Origin: Bacteroidota bacterium
GTDB taxonomy: Bacteria; Bacteroidota; Bacteroidia; Palsa-948
NCBI GenBank assembly: GCA_016195025.1
Contig: JACQAL010000021.1
Coordinates: forward strand, 1 to 64,000
DNA length: 64,000 nt
Direction: 5' to 3'
Each line of letters begins with the position of its first letter. The first letter of the stretch is position 1. The position numbers were made by a program, and so were the translations under genes. Positions 18,857 through 27,753 of the stretch are shown here, in pieces. The notes beneath the pieces are model-generated. The model was not told the origin of the DNA, did no database searches, and worked only from the letters and a program-made list of their open reading frames with translations.

Positions 18857-20932
18857 ATGAGCAAGAAAAAACCAACGCCTAAAAATTTTTCAGCAAAGCA
18901 GGCGGAGAGCAAAAAAACACAGCCAAAAATTTTCTCGAAGAAAAATTCTTCTGACCGGCAGAAGAAATGGATAATAATTGCGGCTCTTGCCGCTGTAACT
19001 TTTATTATTTTTTATCCTTCGCTAAAATGCGAATTCACCAACTGGGATGACGGAACCTATGTAACCGAAAACCCGATGATTTGGAAACTGGACGGCAAGG
19101 CATTGAAAGAAATTTTCACAACGCCCGTTTCGCTGAACTATCATCCGCTCACAATGCTTTCGCTGGCGATTGATTATAAATTCGACAAACTCAATCCCTA
19201 TCATTATCATTTAAACAATGTGCTCATTCATATTCTGAATGTGATTTTGCTTTTCGTCTTCACGGAAAAATTTATCAGCGGATATAATTTCAGGCATACT
19301 TCTGGAAATGAATTAAGCCCATTCAATATTGCGTTAATTGTTTCTGCACTATGGGCAATTCATCCCATGCGTGTTGAAAGCGTTACGTGGGTGGCAGAAA
19401 GAAAAGATGTGCTCTATGTTTTCTTTTTCTTCCTCTCGTTGATTTTTTATTTACGCTGGCTCGACAGCAAAAAAATTTCTGCAGCGGTTTTCTGTTTTTT
19501 ATTTTTTATTTGTTCCTGTCTTTCGAAGGGAATGGGCGTTGTGCTTCCTGTGGTTTTGGTTTTGATAGATTGGTTTTATGGAGAAACAAAAACCATAAAA
19601 GAGTTTTCGCGAAGCGTAATTACCAAAGCGCATTTTTTTGTTGCGGCAATCGTGTTCGGATTTGTTGCGTTTAAAATCCAAAGCCAGGGAGCGATTGCCG
19701 CCATGGAAACTTTCACCTTGTTTCAGCGGCTCACATTTGCCTGCTACGGATTTATCATGTACATATGGAAATTTTTTCTGCCGCTGAATCTTTCCGCGTT
19801 TTATCCGTATCCCTTTACAGACGCGCAGGGGAATATTCCGGCAATTTATTACGCTTCCCCTTTTATAGTTTTAGTAATTGCGGCTGCGATAATTTTTCTT
19901 CTCTGGAAGGAAAAAAATGCCGCGACTCCGCTCGGCATAGCAGCGAGAGTTCTTGCTTTCGGGTTTTCTTTTTACTTCATCGCAGTTGCGCTTGTGCTTC
20001 AGTTTATTTCGGTGGGTTCTGTAATTATGGCGGACAGATATTCTTATCTATCGTATGTTGGATTGCTTTTTATGGTTGGATATTTTTTCGAAGTTGTCAG
20101 AAATAAATTTTCGAAAAACATTTCAATGGCGGCTACTGCTTTTCTGATTGCAGCTGCTGCATGGTTTTCTTTTCTCGCGCACGAGCGCACAAAAGTTTGG
20201 ACCAATGCAAAAACACTTTGGGCAGATGCAATGCACCAATTTCCATTCATTGAAATCGCCTACGAGAACCGCGGAATTTATTTCAAAGACCACAACCAAC
20301 TTGACAGCATGCGGATTGATTATGAATTTGTGACGCAAAAACTTCACAGCAAGAATGAAAAAATCTGGAGCAACCTGGGAAATCTTTACGGGCTGCTCGG
20401 GCAGCAAAAAGGAAAAGAATTTTTTGACAAATCGCTCGATGCATATTCGCACGCCATTGAAATCAATCCGAAAAATTCAAGCACCTATCTTAATCGCGCA
20501 ATCACGCTTTCCATGATGGGAAAATATGCCGAGGCGCTTCCCGATTATGATAAATCCATTCAGCTTGCCGACAACGTTGCGCTCACGTACAAGAACCGAG
20601 CATACACGCTCATGCAACTCGGGCAGTTTGAAAAATCAATTTCGGATTATGACAAGGCACTGGAATTATATTCTTACGACACGCTTTCTTATCTCAACCG
20701 CGGCATTTCAAAATTCAACGCGAAAAAATTTCCCGATGCGCTCGGTGATTTCAGAAAATATCTTTCCCTATCGCCAAACAATCCGCAGGCATATTACAAT
20801 GCTTCGGTTGCGCACGAAAACTTAAATCAGTTTTCCGAAGCATTGCAAAGTGCGCAGATGGCGCAAAAACTCGGACAAAAAATTTCCCCGGTATATTTAC
20901 AAGAACTGGAAAAGAAAGCAAAACAGAAATGA
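18857..20932 (+). CDS. Polytopic TMTC-like membrane protein with C-terminal TPR repeats
   Basis: This 691-residue protein has a basic N-terminus, then about ten hydrophobic segments from residue 36 to 430, then TPR repeats (AYSHAIEINPKNSSTYLNRA, YDKSIQLADNVALTYKNRAY, NPQAYYNASVAHENLNQ). Directly after the first helix it has FTNWDDGTYVTENP, an acidic loop like the DD motif of GT-C fold mannosyltransferases and TMTC proteins. The layout of GT-C membrane domain plus TPR tail is frequent in Bacteroidota and suggests protein glycosylation at the cytoplasmic membrane; no substrate can be named. Its stop overlaps the start of the next gene by 4 bp (ATGA), so the two are probably translationally coupled. 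Confidence 0.85.
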   Translation: MSKKKPTPKNFSAKQAESKKTQPKIFSKKNSSDRQKKWIIIAALAAVTFIIFYPSLKCEFTNWDDGTYVTENPMIWKLDGKALKEIFTTPVSLNYHPLTMLSLAIDYKFDKLNPYHYHLNNVLIHILNVILLFVFTEKFISGYNFRHTSGNELSPFNIALIVSALWAIHPMRVESVTWVAERKDVLYVFFFFLSLIFYLRWLDSKKISAAVFCFLFFICSCLSKGMGVVLPVVLVLIDWFYGETKTIKEFSRSVITKAHFFVAAIVFGFVAFKIQSQGAIAAMETFTLFQRLTFACYGFIMYIWKFFLPLNLSAFYPYPFTDAQGNIPAIYYASPFIVLVIAAAIIFLLWKEKNAATPLGIAARVLAFGFSFYFIAVALVLQFISVGSVIMADRYSYLSYVGLLFMVGYFFEVVRNKFSKNISMAATAFLIAAAAWFSFLAHERTKVWTNAKTLWADAMHQFPFIEIAYENRGIYFKDHNQLDSMRIDYEFVTQKLHSKNEKIWSNLGNLYGLLGQQKGKEFFDKSLDAYSHAIEINPKNSSTYLNRAITLSMMGKYAEALPDYDKSIQLADNVALTYKNRAYTLMQLGQFEKSISDYDKALELYSYDTLSYLNRGISKFNAKKFPDALGDFRKYLSLSPNNPQAYYNASVAHENLNQFSEALQSAQMAQKLGQKISPVYLQELEKKAKQK

Positions 20933-21579
20933 AAAAGATTTTTTTCTTTACTCTCTGCTTTTTATTTCCCGTTTTAATTTTTGCTCAACAGTTTAAAGTT
21001 GGTTTGCTCGGAGGAATTTCAACTTCACAAGTGGACGGAGATACTTACGCGGGCTATAACAAAGCGGGAATTTATGCCGGAGGATTTGTTTCAAAAAACA
21101 TTTCCTCAGAAAGCAAATGGAGCGCAGTGTTTGAAATTACCTATATACAAAAAGGAAGCAGAAAACTTCCGCATCCGGATAAAGGAGATTTTACTTTATA
21201 TAAACTCAATCTTAATTATGCAGAAGTTCCGGTGCTGCTGAAATATTCTTTCACTACACACGATTCGCTTGGAGAAGAAAAAATAAAATTTCAGTTTGAA
21301 GGCGGGATTGCTGTAGCAACGCTTGTGCAATCAAGAGAAGAAGACAATGTTGGATTGGTCATCGGAGGAATTCCTTTTGAGAAAAAAGATATTTCCTATT
21401 TGCTCGGATTGAATTATCCGCTCGGAGAAAATTTCAGCGCAGATGTTCGCTTTGAATATTCCATGCTTCCCGTGCGAAAAAGCGCCACCGGCCAATATTA
21501 TCAGAACTGGACATATAGATTTCTAAAGCCGGGCTATTATAACAATCTTATTCTTTTTTCCCTGCGCTATCAGTTTTAA
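20929..21579 (+). CDS. PorT-like outer-membrane beta-barrel protein
   Basis: This 216-residue protein has a signal peptide (IFFFTLCFLFPVLIFAQQ) and alternating strands typical of small barrels: KVGLLGGISTSQVDGD, AVFEITYIQKGSRKL, LNYAEVPVLLKYSF, and a C-terminal LILFSLRYQF ending in phenylalanine, as expected for BAM substrates. It matches the PorT/OMP_b-brl_2 type common in Bacteroidota. It overlaps the preceding TPR gene by 4 bp and is the last gene of the nadA-led run. Function is unknown; it is one of three unrelated small barrels of this type in the window. Confidence 0.85.
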   Translation: MKKIFFFTLCFLFPVLIFAQQFKVGLLGGISTSQVDGDTYAGYNKAGIYAGGFVSKNISSESKWSAVFEITYIQKGSRKLPHPDKGDFTLYKLNLNYAEVPVLLKYSFTTHDSLGEEKIKFQFEGGIAVATLVQSREEDNVGLVIGGIPFEKKDISYLLGLNYPLGENFSADVRFEYSMLPVRKSATGQYYQNWTYRFLKPGYYNNLILFSLRYQF

Positions 21580-21636
21580 TCTTAATAAATCGCCTTTCTT
21601 CCTGAAAACTTTATGTCGGGCATATGAGAATATGTT

Positions 21637-21644
21637 TATCTTTG
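21637..21644 (+). promoter_or_regulatory. Promoter -7 box TATCTTTG for the RRM protein gene
   Basis: The box exactly matches the Bacteroidota consensus TAnnTTTG and lies 37 bp before the ATG. No clear TTG -33 element was found at the expected distance. Confidence 0.7.
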
Positions 21645-21681
21645 CATCCCTTTCACAAGAAAGGATTAAAATCAAAGTTAC

Positions 21682-22011
21682 ATGAACATTTACGTTTCAA
21701 ATCTCAATTTCAAACTTCAGGACGAAGACCTGAAGAACGTTTTCACCCCTTATGGTGAAGTATCTTCGGCAAAAGTTATCAGAGACAATCAGTCAGGACG
21801 TTCCCGCGGGTTCGGTTTTGTTGAAATGCCTAGCGATGACGATGCTCGCGCAGCCATTGAAAAACTCAACGGCACGGAAGTAGACGGCAGAACCATTGTT
21901 GTAAACGAAGCGCGCCCTCGCAAAGAAGGCGAAAACCGCGGTGGCGGTGGCGGCTTCAAAAGACGCGGTGGCTTCGACAACAGAAGAGAGCGCGATTTCA
22001 ACAGGGACTAA
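21682..22011 (+). CDS. Glycine/arginine-rich RRM-domain RNA-binding protein
   Basis: This 109-residue protein has one RRM: RNP2 is IYVSNLNF at the N-terminus and RNP1 is RGFGFVEM at about residues 42-49. The tail from residue 84 is rich in glycine and arginine (RGGGGGFKRRGGFDNRR). Such Rbp-type proteins are widespread in Bacteroidota and bind RNA, often with cold- or growth-related expression; here that is family knowledge, not seen. It is monocistronic, with its own TATCTTTG promoter and a probable terminator hairpin downstream. Confidence 0.95.
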   Translation: MNIYVSNLNFKLQDEDLKNVFTPYGEVSSAKVIRDNQSGRSRGFGFVEMPSDDDARAAIEKLNGTEVDGRTIVVNEARPRKEGENRGGGGGFKRRGGFDNRRERDFNRD

Positions 22012-22055
22012 CCTTCCCTAAAAAGTTTCCCCTATTTTTTCAGGCGGAAGATTTT

Positions 22056-22093
22056 AACGATCGTATGAATACACGGTCGTGTAATTATTTTTT
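22056..22093 (+). terminator. Probable Rho-independent terminator after the RRM gene
   Basis: An 8-bp stem (ACGATCGT pairing with ACGGTCGT, one G-U pair) with an 8-base loop is followed, after six bases, by a T-rich tract. It sits between two convergent genes. Confidence 0.5.
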
Positions 22094-22094
22094 T

Positions 22095-24023
22095 TTATTG
22101 CCTGCCTAACTTTTTATTCTCGAGAAGCCACTCCGCAGTTTCGAGCATGGAGTAAGTATAAACTTTCATGCTGTCGGCAAGCGCGCGATGCTGCTTTAAA
22201 ATATTTTCGGGGCTACCGCTCGTATAATCGTGCAGCGACTCCCCTCCGAATTTTCTGACGATGTAAAAATATTTTTCGTTGAGGCAGCCCACCAAATAAT
22301 CTTTGCAGAAGAAAGCATACGGACGGCTCTCAGAAAATAAATTTATACCGAGCGTATTGTTGATGTAATTCAGTTTCAAAAAATTCATCAATGTTGGAAA
22401 AACATCTTCCTGTAATGCGAGCTTGTCAATCTGTTTTGGTTCTTTTATAAGCGAGGGGGAGAAAATAATAAATGGCGAATGATGATAAGGCAGCGGAATT
22501 TCATAAGGGCTTGGCAAATCGCAGCCATGGTCGGCAACAAAAATAAAAATTGTATTGTCAAACCATTTTTCTTTCGCGCAGTTCTTCATAAAATTTCCCA
22601 GCGCCCAATCCGCGTATTCATACACCTGTTCGAATGGAATTTTACTTTTCGGCTTGAAAAAAGTTTTTGCCGGAAGCGTTGGCGGCTCGTGCGTGCTGAT
22701 GGTGAGCATTGCCGCGAAGAAAGGTTTTTCTGATTTTGAAAACGCATTAAGTTTGCCGAGCGCAAAATTATATTGGACTTCATCCGAAACGCCAAACATT
22801 CCTTCGCTTAAATCGGATGTATATTCTTTCGCGCTGAAAAAATTTTCAAACCCGTTATTGCGAAGGAAAAATCCCATATTGTCAAACTCTTCAAAGTGTG
22901 TGCAGAAAAAATTTGTAGAGTAGCCGTTCTCTTTTAAAATAGTTGCCATTCCGTAAAATTTCTGATTCGCAGTGTAAACATTTGAAAGCGGATGCATGCC
23001 GGGAACCGAAGGCAAGGAATGCAGCACGCCATATAAGCCGTTGCAGGTATGCATTCCGCAGGTAAAAAATTTTGAAAACGAAATTCCATTTTTGGAAATG
23101 CTGTCGAGATTTGGCGTGAAAGATTTTTTAGCAGAGGACAATCCGGTCATTTCCACACTCATGCTTTCCATAATTACAAGAACAATGTTCGGCTTACGCG
23201 AAGAATCGGAAAAAGAAATTTTTCTGGCAATCGGAGAATCAAAACCATCTTTCACATTCAAAAACCCCCGCACATTTTTAATTGCCTCCTGAGTTTCCAC
23301 ATAATCCAAATTTATTTTTGTCATGCTGTCGAAAAAAGAAAACAGCGGATTTAAGGGCAGCATATTTACAAACGGATAATTTGTAACAAACGCATCGCGC
23401 ACGGCAATCGGGCGAACGCGCCACCCTCCGCGAATTCCAATGAGCAGAAGCACAGCAACAATAAGAGCAGAGAAAACTTTTTTTGTCGGGGAATATTTTT
23501 CTTCAAACAACCGTTTTAAAAATTTCTTCTGAAGAAAAATTAAAAACCAGATAGAAAAAATAATTCCCAGAAAAAAAAGCAGGATGTAAGGATGAAAAAC
23601 CGAATTGCCGAAAACAAAACCGAGCATTGTGCCCGGAGTATCTGTCCACATCAGCAATGAATTATTCAGTCGCGCGCCCGTGAATGTGTAGCAGGGAATA
23701 TCCGAGCAGCAGGCAAGAAAAGCGATTATGAAGACAATCGAAAAATAAATTGTAATTCCTCTTCTTAGCCAGAGAGAATTAAAATTAAAAAATAGTGCTA
23801 TGAAAAAGGCAAGCGCGGGGATTGCAATTAAATAAGAAGCAACCATCAAATCATAACTTATCCCGAGCGAAAGCGCAGCGCTGTAAAAGGTTTCGGAAAT
23901 TTCAGAAGAAACATTTTGTTTAAGCAGCGCATTGCGAAACCCCGAAAACAAAAGCATCAGCAAGGTAAATACAATGAGAAGGTAGAAAGTCCACGAAGGA
24001 ATTCTTGATAAAAAAGTGCGCAT
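22095..24023 (-). CDS. LTA-synthase-like membrane sulfatase (alkaline phosphatase superfamily)
   Basis: From ATG 24023 the protein has 642 residues. The first 240 or so contain five hydrophobic helices. The extracytoplasmic catalytic domain begins with NIVLVIMESMSVEMTGL, where the E and the later T are metal and nucleophile region residues, and continues with FFTCGMHTCNGLYGVLHSLP, DNTIFIFVADHGCDLPSP and PYHHSPFIIFSPSLI. This is the sulfatase fold of LtaS/OpgB/EptA-like phosphotransferases. In a Gram-negative cell it probably transfers a phospho-alcohol group onto an envelope glycan or lipid. A longer frame upstream would add a polar N-terminus that overlaps the next gene, so ATG 24023 is preferred. 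It lies 34 bp after a small membrane protein gene. Confidence 0.85.
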   Translation of the reverse strand: MRTFLSRIPSWTFYLLIVFTLLMLLFSGFRNALLKQNVSSEISETFYSAALSLGISYDLMVASYLIAIPALAFFIALFFNFNSLWLRRGITIYFSIVFIIAFLACCSDIPCYTFTGARLNNSLLMWTDTPGTMLGFVFGNSVFHPYILLFFLGIIFSIWFLIFLQKKFLKRLFEEKYSPTKKVFSALIVAVLLLIGIRGGWRVRPIAVRDAFVTNYPFVNMLPLNPLFSFFDSMTKINLDYVETQEAIKNVRGFLNVKDGFDSPIARKISFSDSSRKPNIVLVIMESMSVEMTGLSSAKKSFTPNLDSISKNGISFSKFFTCGMHTCNGLYGVLHSLPSVPGMHPLSNVYTANQKFYGMATILKENGYSTNFFCTHFEEFDNMGFFLRNNGFENFFSAKEYTSDLSEGMFGVSDEVQYNFALGKLNAFSKSEKPFFAAMLTISTHEPPTLPAKTFFKPKSKIPFEQVYEYADWALGNFMKNCAKEKWFDNTIFIFVADHGCDLPSPYEIPLPYHHSPFIIFSPSLIKEPKQIDKLALQEDVFPTLMNFLKLNYINNTLGINLFSESRPYAFFCKDYLVGCLNEKYFYIVRKFGGESLHDYTSGSPENILKQHRALADSMKVYTYSMLETAEWLLENKKLGRQ

Positions 24024-24057
24024 AAAAAAATTTTTCTGCCAAAAATTCAAGCAGCCA

Positions 24058-24333
24058 TTAATCAGTATCCTTCCAGTCGGCAATGGAGAAATTTTTGAAT
24101 TTCCAACCGGAAGCATTGTACTCAATCCAATATGCTTTTCCGTTCACCACTCCGAATGGCCAAATGTCCACATCGGTGAGGCGGGGCGAAGCTGATTTTA
24201 CAATTGGAGCACTTGCTTTTGCCTGCGGAATCGCATTCAGCGAAAGCACAAACAAACTTGCGCAAAGCAAAATCATGGAGAGAGAAATTGCCGACACAAG
24301 AATTTTTTTTGAAAGCGCATCTAAATTTTTCAT
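24058..24333 (-). CDS. Small exported or membrane-anchored protein of unknown function
   Basis: This 91-residue protein has one hydrophobic segment at about residues 12-35 (ILVSAISLSMILLCASLFVL) preceded by lysines. The remainder, ending in WPFGVVNGKAYWIEYNASGW and FSIADWKDTD, is presumably outside the cytoplasmic membrane. I do not recognise a family. It is upstream of and co-directional with the sulfatase (34 bp gap) and may be co-transcribed. Confidence 0.6.
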   Translation of the reverse strand: MKNLDALSKKILVSAISLSMILLCASLFVLSLNAIPQAKASAPIVKSASPRLTDVDIWPFGVVNGKAYWIEYNASGWKFKNFSIADWKDTD

Positions 24334-24425
24334 CTTAAAATGTTTTTAATTAATGTTAAACAAGTATACAAAATAAAAAACTCCGAAGTTCATCCGGGGC
24401 TTTTGTTTTTTCCGACATTTGCTTC

Positions 24426-25028
24426 ATGCCCGGGCAAAAAATATTTCGACCCAACCGCTCAAAGAAAAATATTCGTATCATATATTTTGCCTGCGGATTT
24501 TTTATTTTGCTTGGATTGTTCATTGGCTCTCCTCAAAAAATGGCGGGATATTATATGGCAATTTTTGCTTTCGTGCTTTTTTTCGTAGCATATTTTCTAA
24601 CAACGCCCCCAAATGTTTTTTATGCAATAGGAGCGGAAGGAATTACTCTTCGCGCATGGACAAAGACGCTGCTGATTCCGTTTAAAGAAATAGAATCGAT
24701 TTATGAATTAAAAGAAAACCAGGCGGAAGAATTAATGCTTAAGCGCAAGCGAAGCGAAGAACAGGAAGAAGCAACTATTTTTCATTCGGAACAAAATCCC
24801 TTGGCAAAAACAGGAGCAGCATTCAGCGCGCAGGCAAAAGCATTTTCACCTTATAAATTTCTCAGCGCGCCCATTGTCTTCCGGAGTTCGGGAAACAGAA
24901 ACCATATGTCGGGCGTAAATCTTCCCTGCGATTGCGTGTTCATTCTTCTGAAAAACGGCAACGGACATTTAATTTCCCCGCTCGATACAGAGGGGTTTGT
25001 GAACGAAGCGAAAAAATATATTTTATAA
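24426..25028 (+). CDS. Two-helix membrane protein with a PH-like cytoplasmic domain, unknown function
   Basis: This 200-residue protein has two adjacent hydrophobic segments at about 22-62 (IIYFACGFFILLGLFIG and MAIFAFVLFFVAYFL). Then comes a domain with VFYAIGAEGITLRAWTKTLL and IPFKEIESIYEL, the arrangement of a bacterial PH-like (bPH2/YdbT) domain, ending LISPLDTEGFVNEAKKYIL. Proteins of this plan occur widely with no defined role. It is 12 bp upstream of a barrel protein gene on the same strand. Confidence 0.65.
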   Translation: MPGQKIFRPNRSKKNIRIIYFACGFFILLGLFIGSPQKMAGYYMAIFAFVLFFVAYFLTTPPNVFYAIGAEGITLRAWTKTLLIPFKEIESIYELKENQAEELMLKRKRSEEQEEATIFHSEQNPLAKTGAAFSAQAKAFSPYKFLSAPIVFRSSGNRNHMSGVNLPCDCVFILLKNGNGHLISPLDTEGFVNEAKKYIL

Positions 25029-25040
25029 TTTTGATTCCCG

Positions 25041-25814
25041 ATGAAATTTTTTTTTCTTTCTTGTTTGATTTTTATTTCCATTGCCGTGCTGAGCGCAGCA
25101 GAAGCTTTTTCCCAATCGCACCAAATCAATCAATGGGTGGTGGTTGGCGCGCGCGGAAGTTTTAATTCCACCTGGCTGCTGAATCAAAACGAACTTCACG
25201 ATAAAGGAATAAAATATCAGGCATCGTGGGGATGGTCGGGAGGAATTATGGTGGGCGCACATTACTCGCAGTGGGGAGCAGTATATATTGAAGGGCTTTA
25301 TTCTGCGCTCAGCCAAAAACTTTCGAGCAACATTGACAGCGTGAAATGGAACAGCCGAACTGATTTGGCTTACTATGAATTTCCTGTTCTGCTTCACTTT
25401 ATCCCGAAAGATTTTAAATACATTGAAGCGGGCGTAAAAATTTCTGCACTTGCAAACGCAAAAAGTTCTTATTCGTCTGACGCATTTAATTTTTCCGGCA
25501 GTTCGAGAGATAATTTTGAGAAAACAAATTTCGCGCTCGTGCTTGGCTGGGGCGGCTCGCTTTGGGGAGATGGCGGTGGCTTGCTTGATTTGGGAATTCG
25601 TTTGACATACGGACTCTCAGATATTACCAGCAATGCCGGAGGAAGAGGAAAAGATTATTATCCGCTTGCCGATGGAATTTCTGCGAAACCAAAATCATAT
25701 TTGCCTACCAACACCGCCACCATTGGTTTTCATCTCACCTATGATTTTGATATGGGCTGGTGGTTTCACGATACCTGCAAGAGGAAATACAAGTTCTTTA
25801 TGTTCGAGCATTAA
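25041..25814 (+). CDS. Outer-membrane beta-barrel protein
   Basis: This 257-residue protein has a signal peptide (FFLSCLIFISIAVLSAAEAFS). Amphipathic strands follow: WVVVGARGSFNSTWLL, GIMVGAHYSQWGAVYIEGLY, AYYEFPVLLHFIPKDFKYIE and FALVLGWGGSLWGDGGGLLD. The alternation and the LPVLLxF-like strand place it among PorT-like barrels. It is followed directly by a bidirectional terminator. Role unknown. Confidence 0.75.
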   Translation: MKFFFLSCLIFISIAVLSAAEAFSQSHQINQWVVVGARGSFNSTWLLNQNELHDKGIKYQASWGWSGGIMVGAHYSQWGAVYIEGLYSALSQKLSSNIDSVKWNSRTDLAYYEFPVLLHFIPKDFKYIEAGVKISALANAKSSYSSDAFNFSGSSRDNFEKTNFALVLGWGGSLWGDGGGLLDLGIRLTYGLSDITSNAGGRGKDYYPLADGISAKPKSYLPTNTATIGFHLTYDFDMGWWFHDTCKRKYKFFMFEH

Positions 25815-25846
25815 AAAGCCCTGAATTTTTTTCAGGGATTTTTTTA
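25815..25846. terminator. Bidirectional Rho-independent terminator
   Basis: The stem is CCCTGAA / TTCAGGG around a T-rich loop, flanked by A5 on the left and T7 on the right, so it can serve the convergent barrel gene and the DUF4199 gene. Confidence 0.85.
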
Positions 25847-26359
25847 TTCGGCAGCTACCTTTTTCTTTCGAAGGATTATTGCGGAAAGCAATGAAACAAG
25901 AAGTCCTACCGGAAGCGGCTCGGCAAACGTCATTGCCATATTGAAAAAAATATTTTCCTTATAAAGTTTCATCATTTGAATCTGCGAATCAATATTGGCT
26001 TGCGGTGCGCCCGAGGCTTTCATTTGCTCAACCATTTTTGCGCTGTAGGTGTCGGCAAAGTTGGGAAGAAAAAAATGATTGATGACTTCCCAGGAAACCA
26101 CATAGCCGATGCAGCCAATCAGCATAATCAATAATGCAACGGAGAGAGCGCGTCCGAAAGAAATAAATCCTTCGCCCGTGTTTTGCCGGTAAGAGCGCAC
26201 GCCAAAATAAATGGTAAGGAAGGAAAGCAGCATGGTGCTGTAGCCGAAAATCATTCCCTGTATGCCGCCCATACATCCTTCGAATGGAATCATGGCAGAA
26301 ATAAACACAGCGAAAACGCCTGCTGAGATTGCTCCGAATTTTAAAATTGTTTTTCTCAT
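25844..26359 (-). CDS. DUF4199-family membrane protein
   Basis: This 171-residue protein has four hydrophobic segments (LKFGAISAGVFAVFISAMI, MLLSFLTIYFGVRSYR, ALSVALLIMLIGCIGYVVSW and LPVGLLVSLLSAIIL). GIQGMIFGYSTMLLSFLTIY and NTGEGFISFGRALSVAL are characteristic of DUF4199, a Bacteroidota membrane family of unknown function. The predicted order of segments is the family norm. It has its own promoter box 44 bp upstream and ends in a bidirectional terminator. Confidence 0.8.
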   Translation of the reverse strand: MRKTILKFGAISAGVFAVFISAMIPFEGCMGGIQGMIFGYSTMLLSFLTIYFGVRSYRQNTGEGFISFGRALSVALLIMLIGCIGYVVSWEVINHFFLPNFADTYSAKMVEQMKASGAPQANIDSQIQMMKLYKENIFFNMAMTFAEPLPVGLLVSLLSAIILRKKKVAAE

Positions 26360-26402
26360 GTAAAATAATTTTTAGTTAAAGGTTGTTGTTAAAAATTCGG
26401 TG

Positions 26403-26410
26403 CAAACATA
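26403..26410 (-). promoter_or_regulatory. Promoter -7 box TATGTTTG for the DUF4199 gene
   Basis: Reads TATGTTTG on the minus strand, 43 bp before the ATG at 26359, matching TAnnTTTG. Confidence 0.6.
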
Positions 26411-26465
26411 CGCTGCCGCACAGGTTCTTGTCGTCATACTTTCGGGTGATTTTAGCAAAATCATA

Positions 26466-26918
26466 CTAAAGTTTACTTAACAATCCCAAATCTCTTCCGA
26501 TTTTTACAGCTTCCATTCTTCTCTTTGCATTTAATTTATCGAACAACCGGGAAGAATGTGTCTTCACCGTATTCTCGCCAATGAAAAGCGTTTCACCTAT
26601 TTCTTTATTACTTAACCCTTGTGCAATTAACTCCAGGATTTCATGTTCGCGTTCGGTTATTCCAAGGTCTTCTAACTTTTTTCTGTTGAGAATAAATGGT
26701 TCGCCCGAATTTATTCTCACTTCTTTTACAACCACCACCTCTTTTTTCTTCGTAAGTTTTAATCCAAAATAAATTCCAAGTGCGGTAAAAGCGGCCGCGA
26801 TAATCCCTCCGTAAATTTCCCAACGGTGCTCAATAATAATAAACCGGTATTTCGAAAACTCAAGTAAGGCAATCAACAAGCCGCCAATTAAGCCATAAAG
26901 GAGAATTTCTTTTTTCAT
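26466..26918 (-). CDS. Membrane-anchored LuxR-type transcription regulator
   Basis: This 150-residue protein has two hydrophobic segments in the first 58 residues (LLYGLIGGLLIALLEF and YGGIIAAAFTALGIYFGL). A LuxR/GerE helix-turn-helix follows at about 85-145: LGITEREHEILELIAQGLSN and IGENTVKTHSSRLFDKLNAK. There is no receiver domain, so regulation must come from the membrane part or expression level. Short membrane-linked LuxR proteins paired with DUF4199 proteins recur in Bacteroidota, and the DUF4199 gene is next downstream. The ATG abuts the stop of the DUF2461 gene, implying co-transcription with it. Confidence 0.88.
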   Translation of the reverse strand: MKKEILLYGLIGGLLIALLEFSKYRFIIIEHRWEIYGGIIAAAFTALGIYFGLKLTKKKEVVVVKEVRINSGEPFILNRKKLEDLGITEREHEILELIAQGLSNKEIGETLFIGENTVKTHSSRLFDKLNAKRRMEAVKIGRDLGLLSKL

Positions 26919-27581
26919 TTAATCCATCGACTGATTCAAAAATTTATCAAACGGCTGCATCGCTTTGAAAACTTTTGCAGCGTGAGAAAGAAAATCTTTT
27001 GAAGTGACTTGCGATTCTTTCATGTTGTGAACGGCAAGAAAACTTTTATGTTTCAGCAATTCAATTTCAGGATGCGTTTTATCGTATCCGCGTGGAACGC
27101 TTGATAATTTTTCTCCGGTGATTTTTCCGAAATACTTTTTGAAATCTTTATGATTGATGATTTTCTTCAGTTCTTTTGCGTTATAATGAATTTCTTTCCG
27201 GATGGCGTTTATCCATTCAGAAGGAGGCATGTGCGCACCGCCTGCAAGAAAACATTCCCCCGGAGAAAGGTGCATGTAATATCCCGCGCGATTCATTTCC
27301 ATTTTCTTTCCGCCTGCAATAATGTGCGCACCAAAATGATTCTTATAGGGAGATTTATCTTTTGAGAAACGCACATCGCGGTAAATGCGGAACGCGCAAT
27401 CCTTCGGTTCGAGATTCGCAACGCCTTTTTCGAATTTTGCTACTTCACGGATAAGTTTACCGACAAATTCTTTGAACTCGTTATTTGCTTCTTCATAGCG
27501 CGCTTTGTTTTTATTGAACCAGTCGCGGCTGTTATTTTTCTTCAGGTCTTTCAGGAAAGACATTGTTTTGTTTGAGAGCAT
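26919..27581 (-). CDS. DUF2461-family protein
   Basis: This 220-residue soluble protein has the family segments LKDLKKNNSRDWFNKNKARY, FRIYRDVRFSKDKSPYKNHF and GYYMHLSPGECFLAGGAHMP. DUF2461 proteins are widespread in bacteria and fungi; no activity is known to me. The ATG at 27563 (MSFLKD) is a plausible alternative start. It is directly followed by the LuxR-type regulator gene. Confidence 0.9.
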   Translation of the reverse strand: MLSNKTMSFLKDLKKNNSRDWFNKNKARYEEANNEFKEFVGKLIREVAKFEKGVANLEPKDCAFRIYRDVRFSKDKSPYKNHFGAHIIAGGKKMEMNRAGYYMHLSPGECFLAGGAHMPPSEWINAIRKEIHYNAKELKKIINHKDFKKYFGKITGEKLSSVPRGYDKTHPEIELLKHKSFLAVHNMKESQVTSKDFLSHAAKVFKAMQPFDKFLNQSMD

Positions 27582-27674
27582 GAAATTTAATTTCTAAGAA
27601 GGCGAATATACCCCTTTCTGTAAAAAACTGTTCTTTTGAGAGCCAAAGAAATCTAAGTTAACGGGAAATAAAAA

Positions 27675-27704
27675 TTGTTTTTCAGAAATTATACCTTACC
27701 TTTG
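27675..27704 (+). promoter_or_regulatory. Promoter of the GH25 lysozyme gene
   Basis: TTG at 27675-27677 and TACCTTTG at 27697-27704 are 19 bp apart, fitting the Bacteroidota -33/-7 consensus. The ATG follows about 50 bp later. Confidence 0.7.
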
Positions 27705-27753
27705 ATTTGCTCGTAAAGGTTCAATGTGATATTAATTTTAAAATAATATTCTG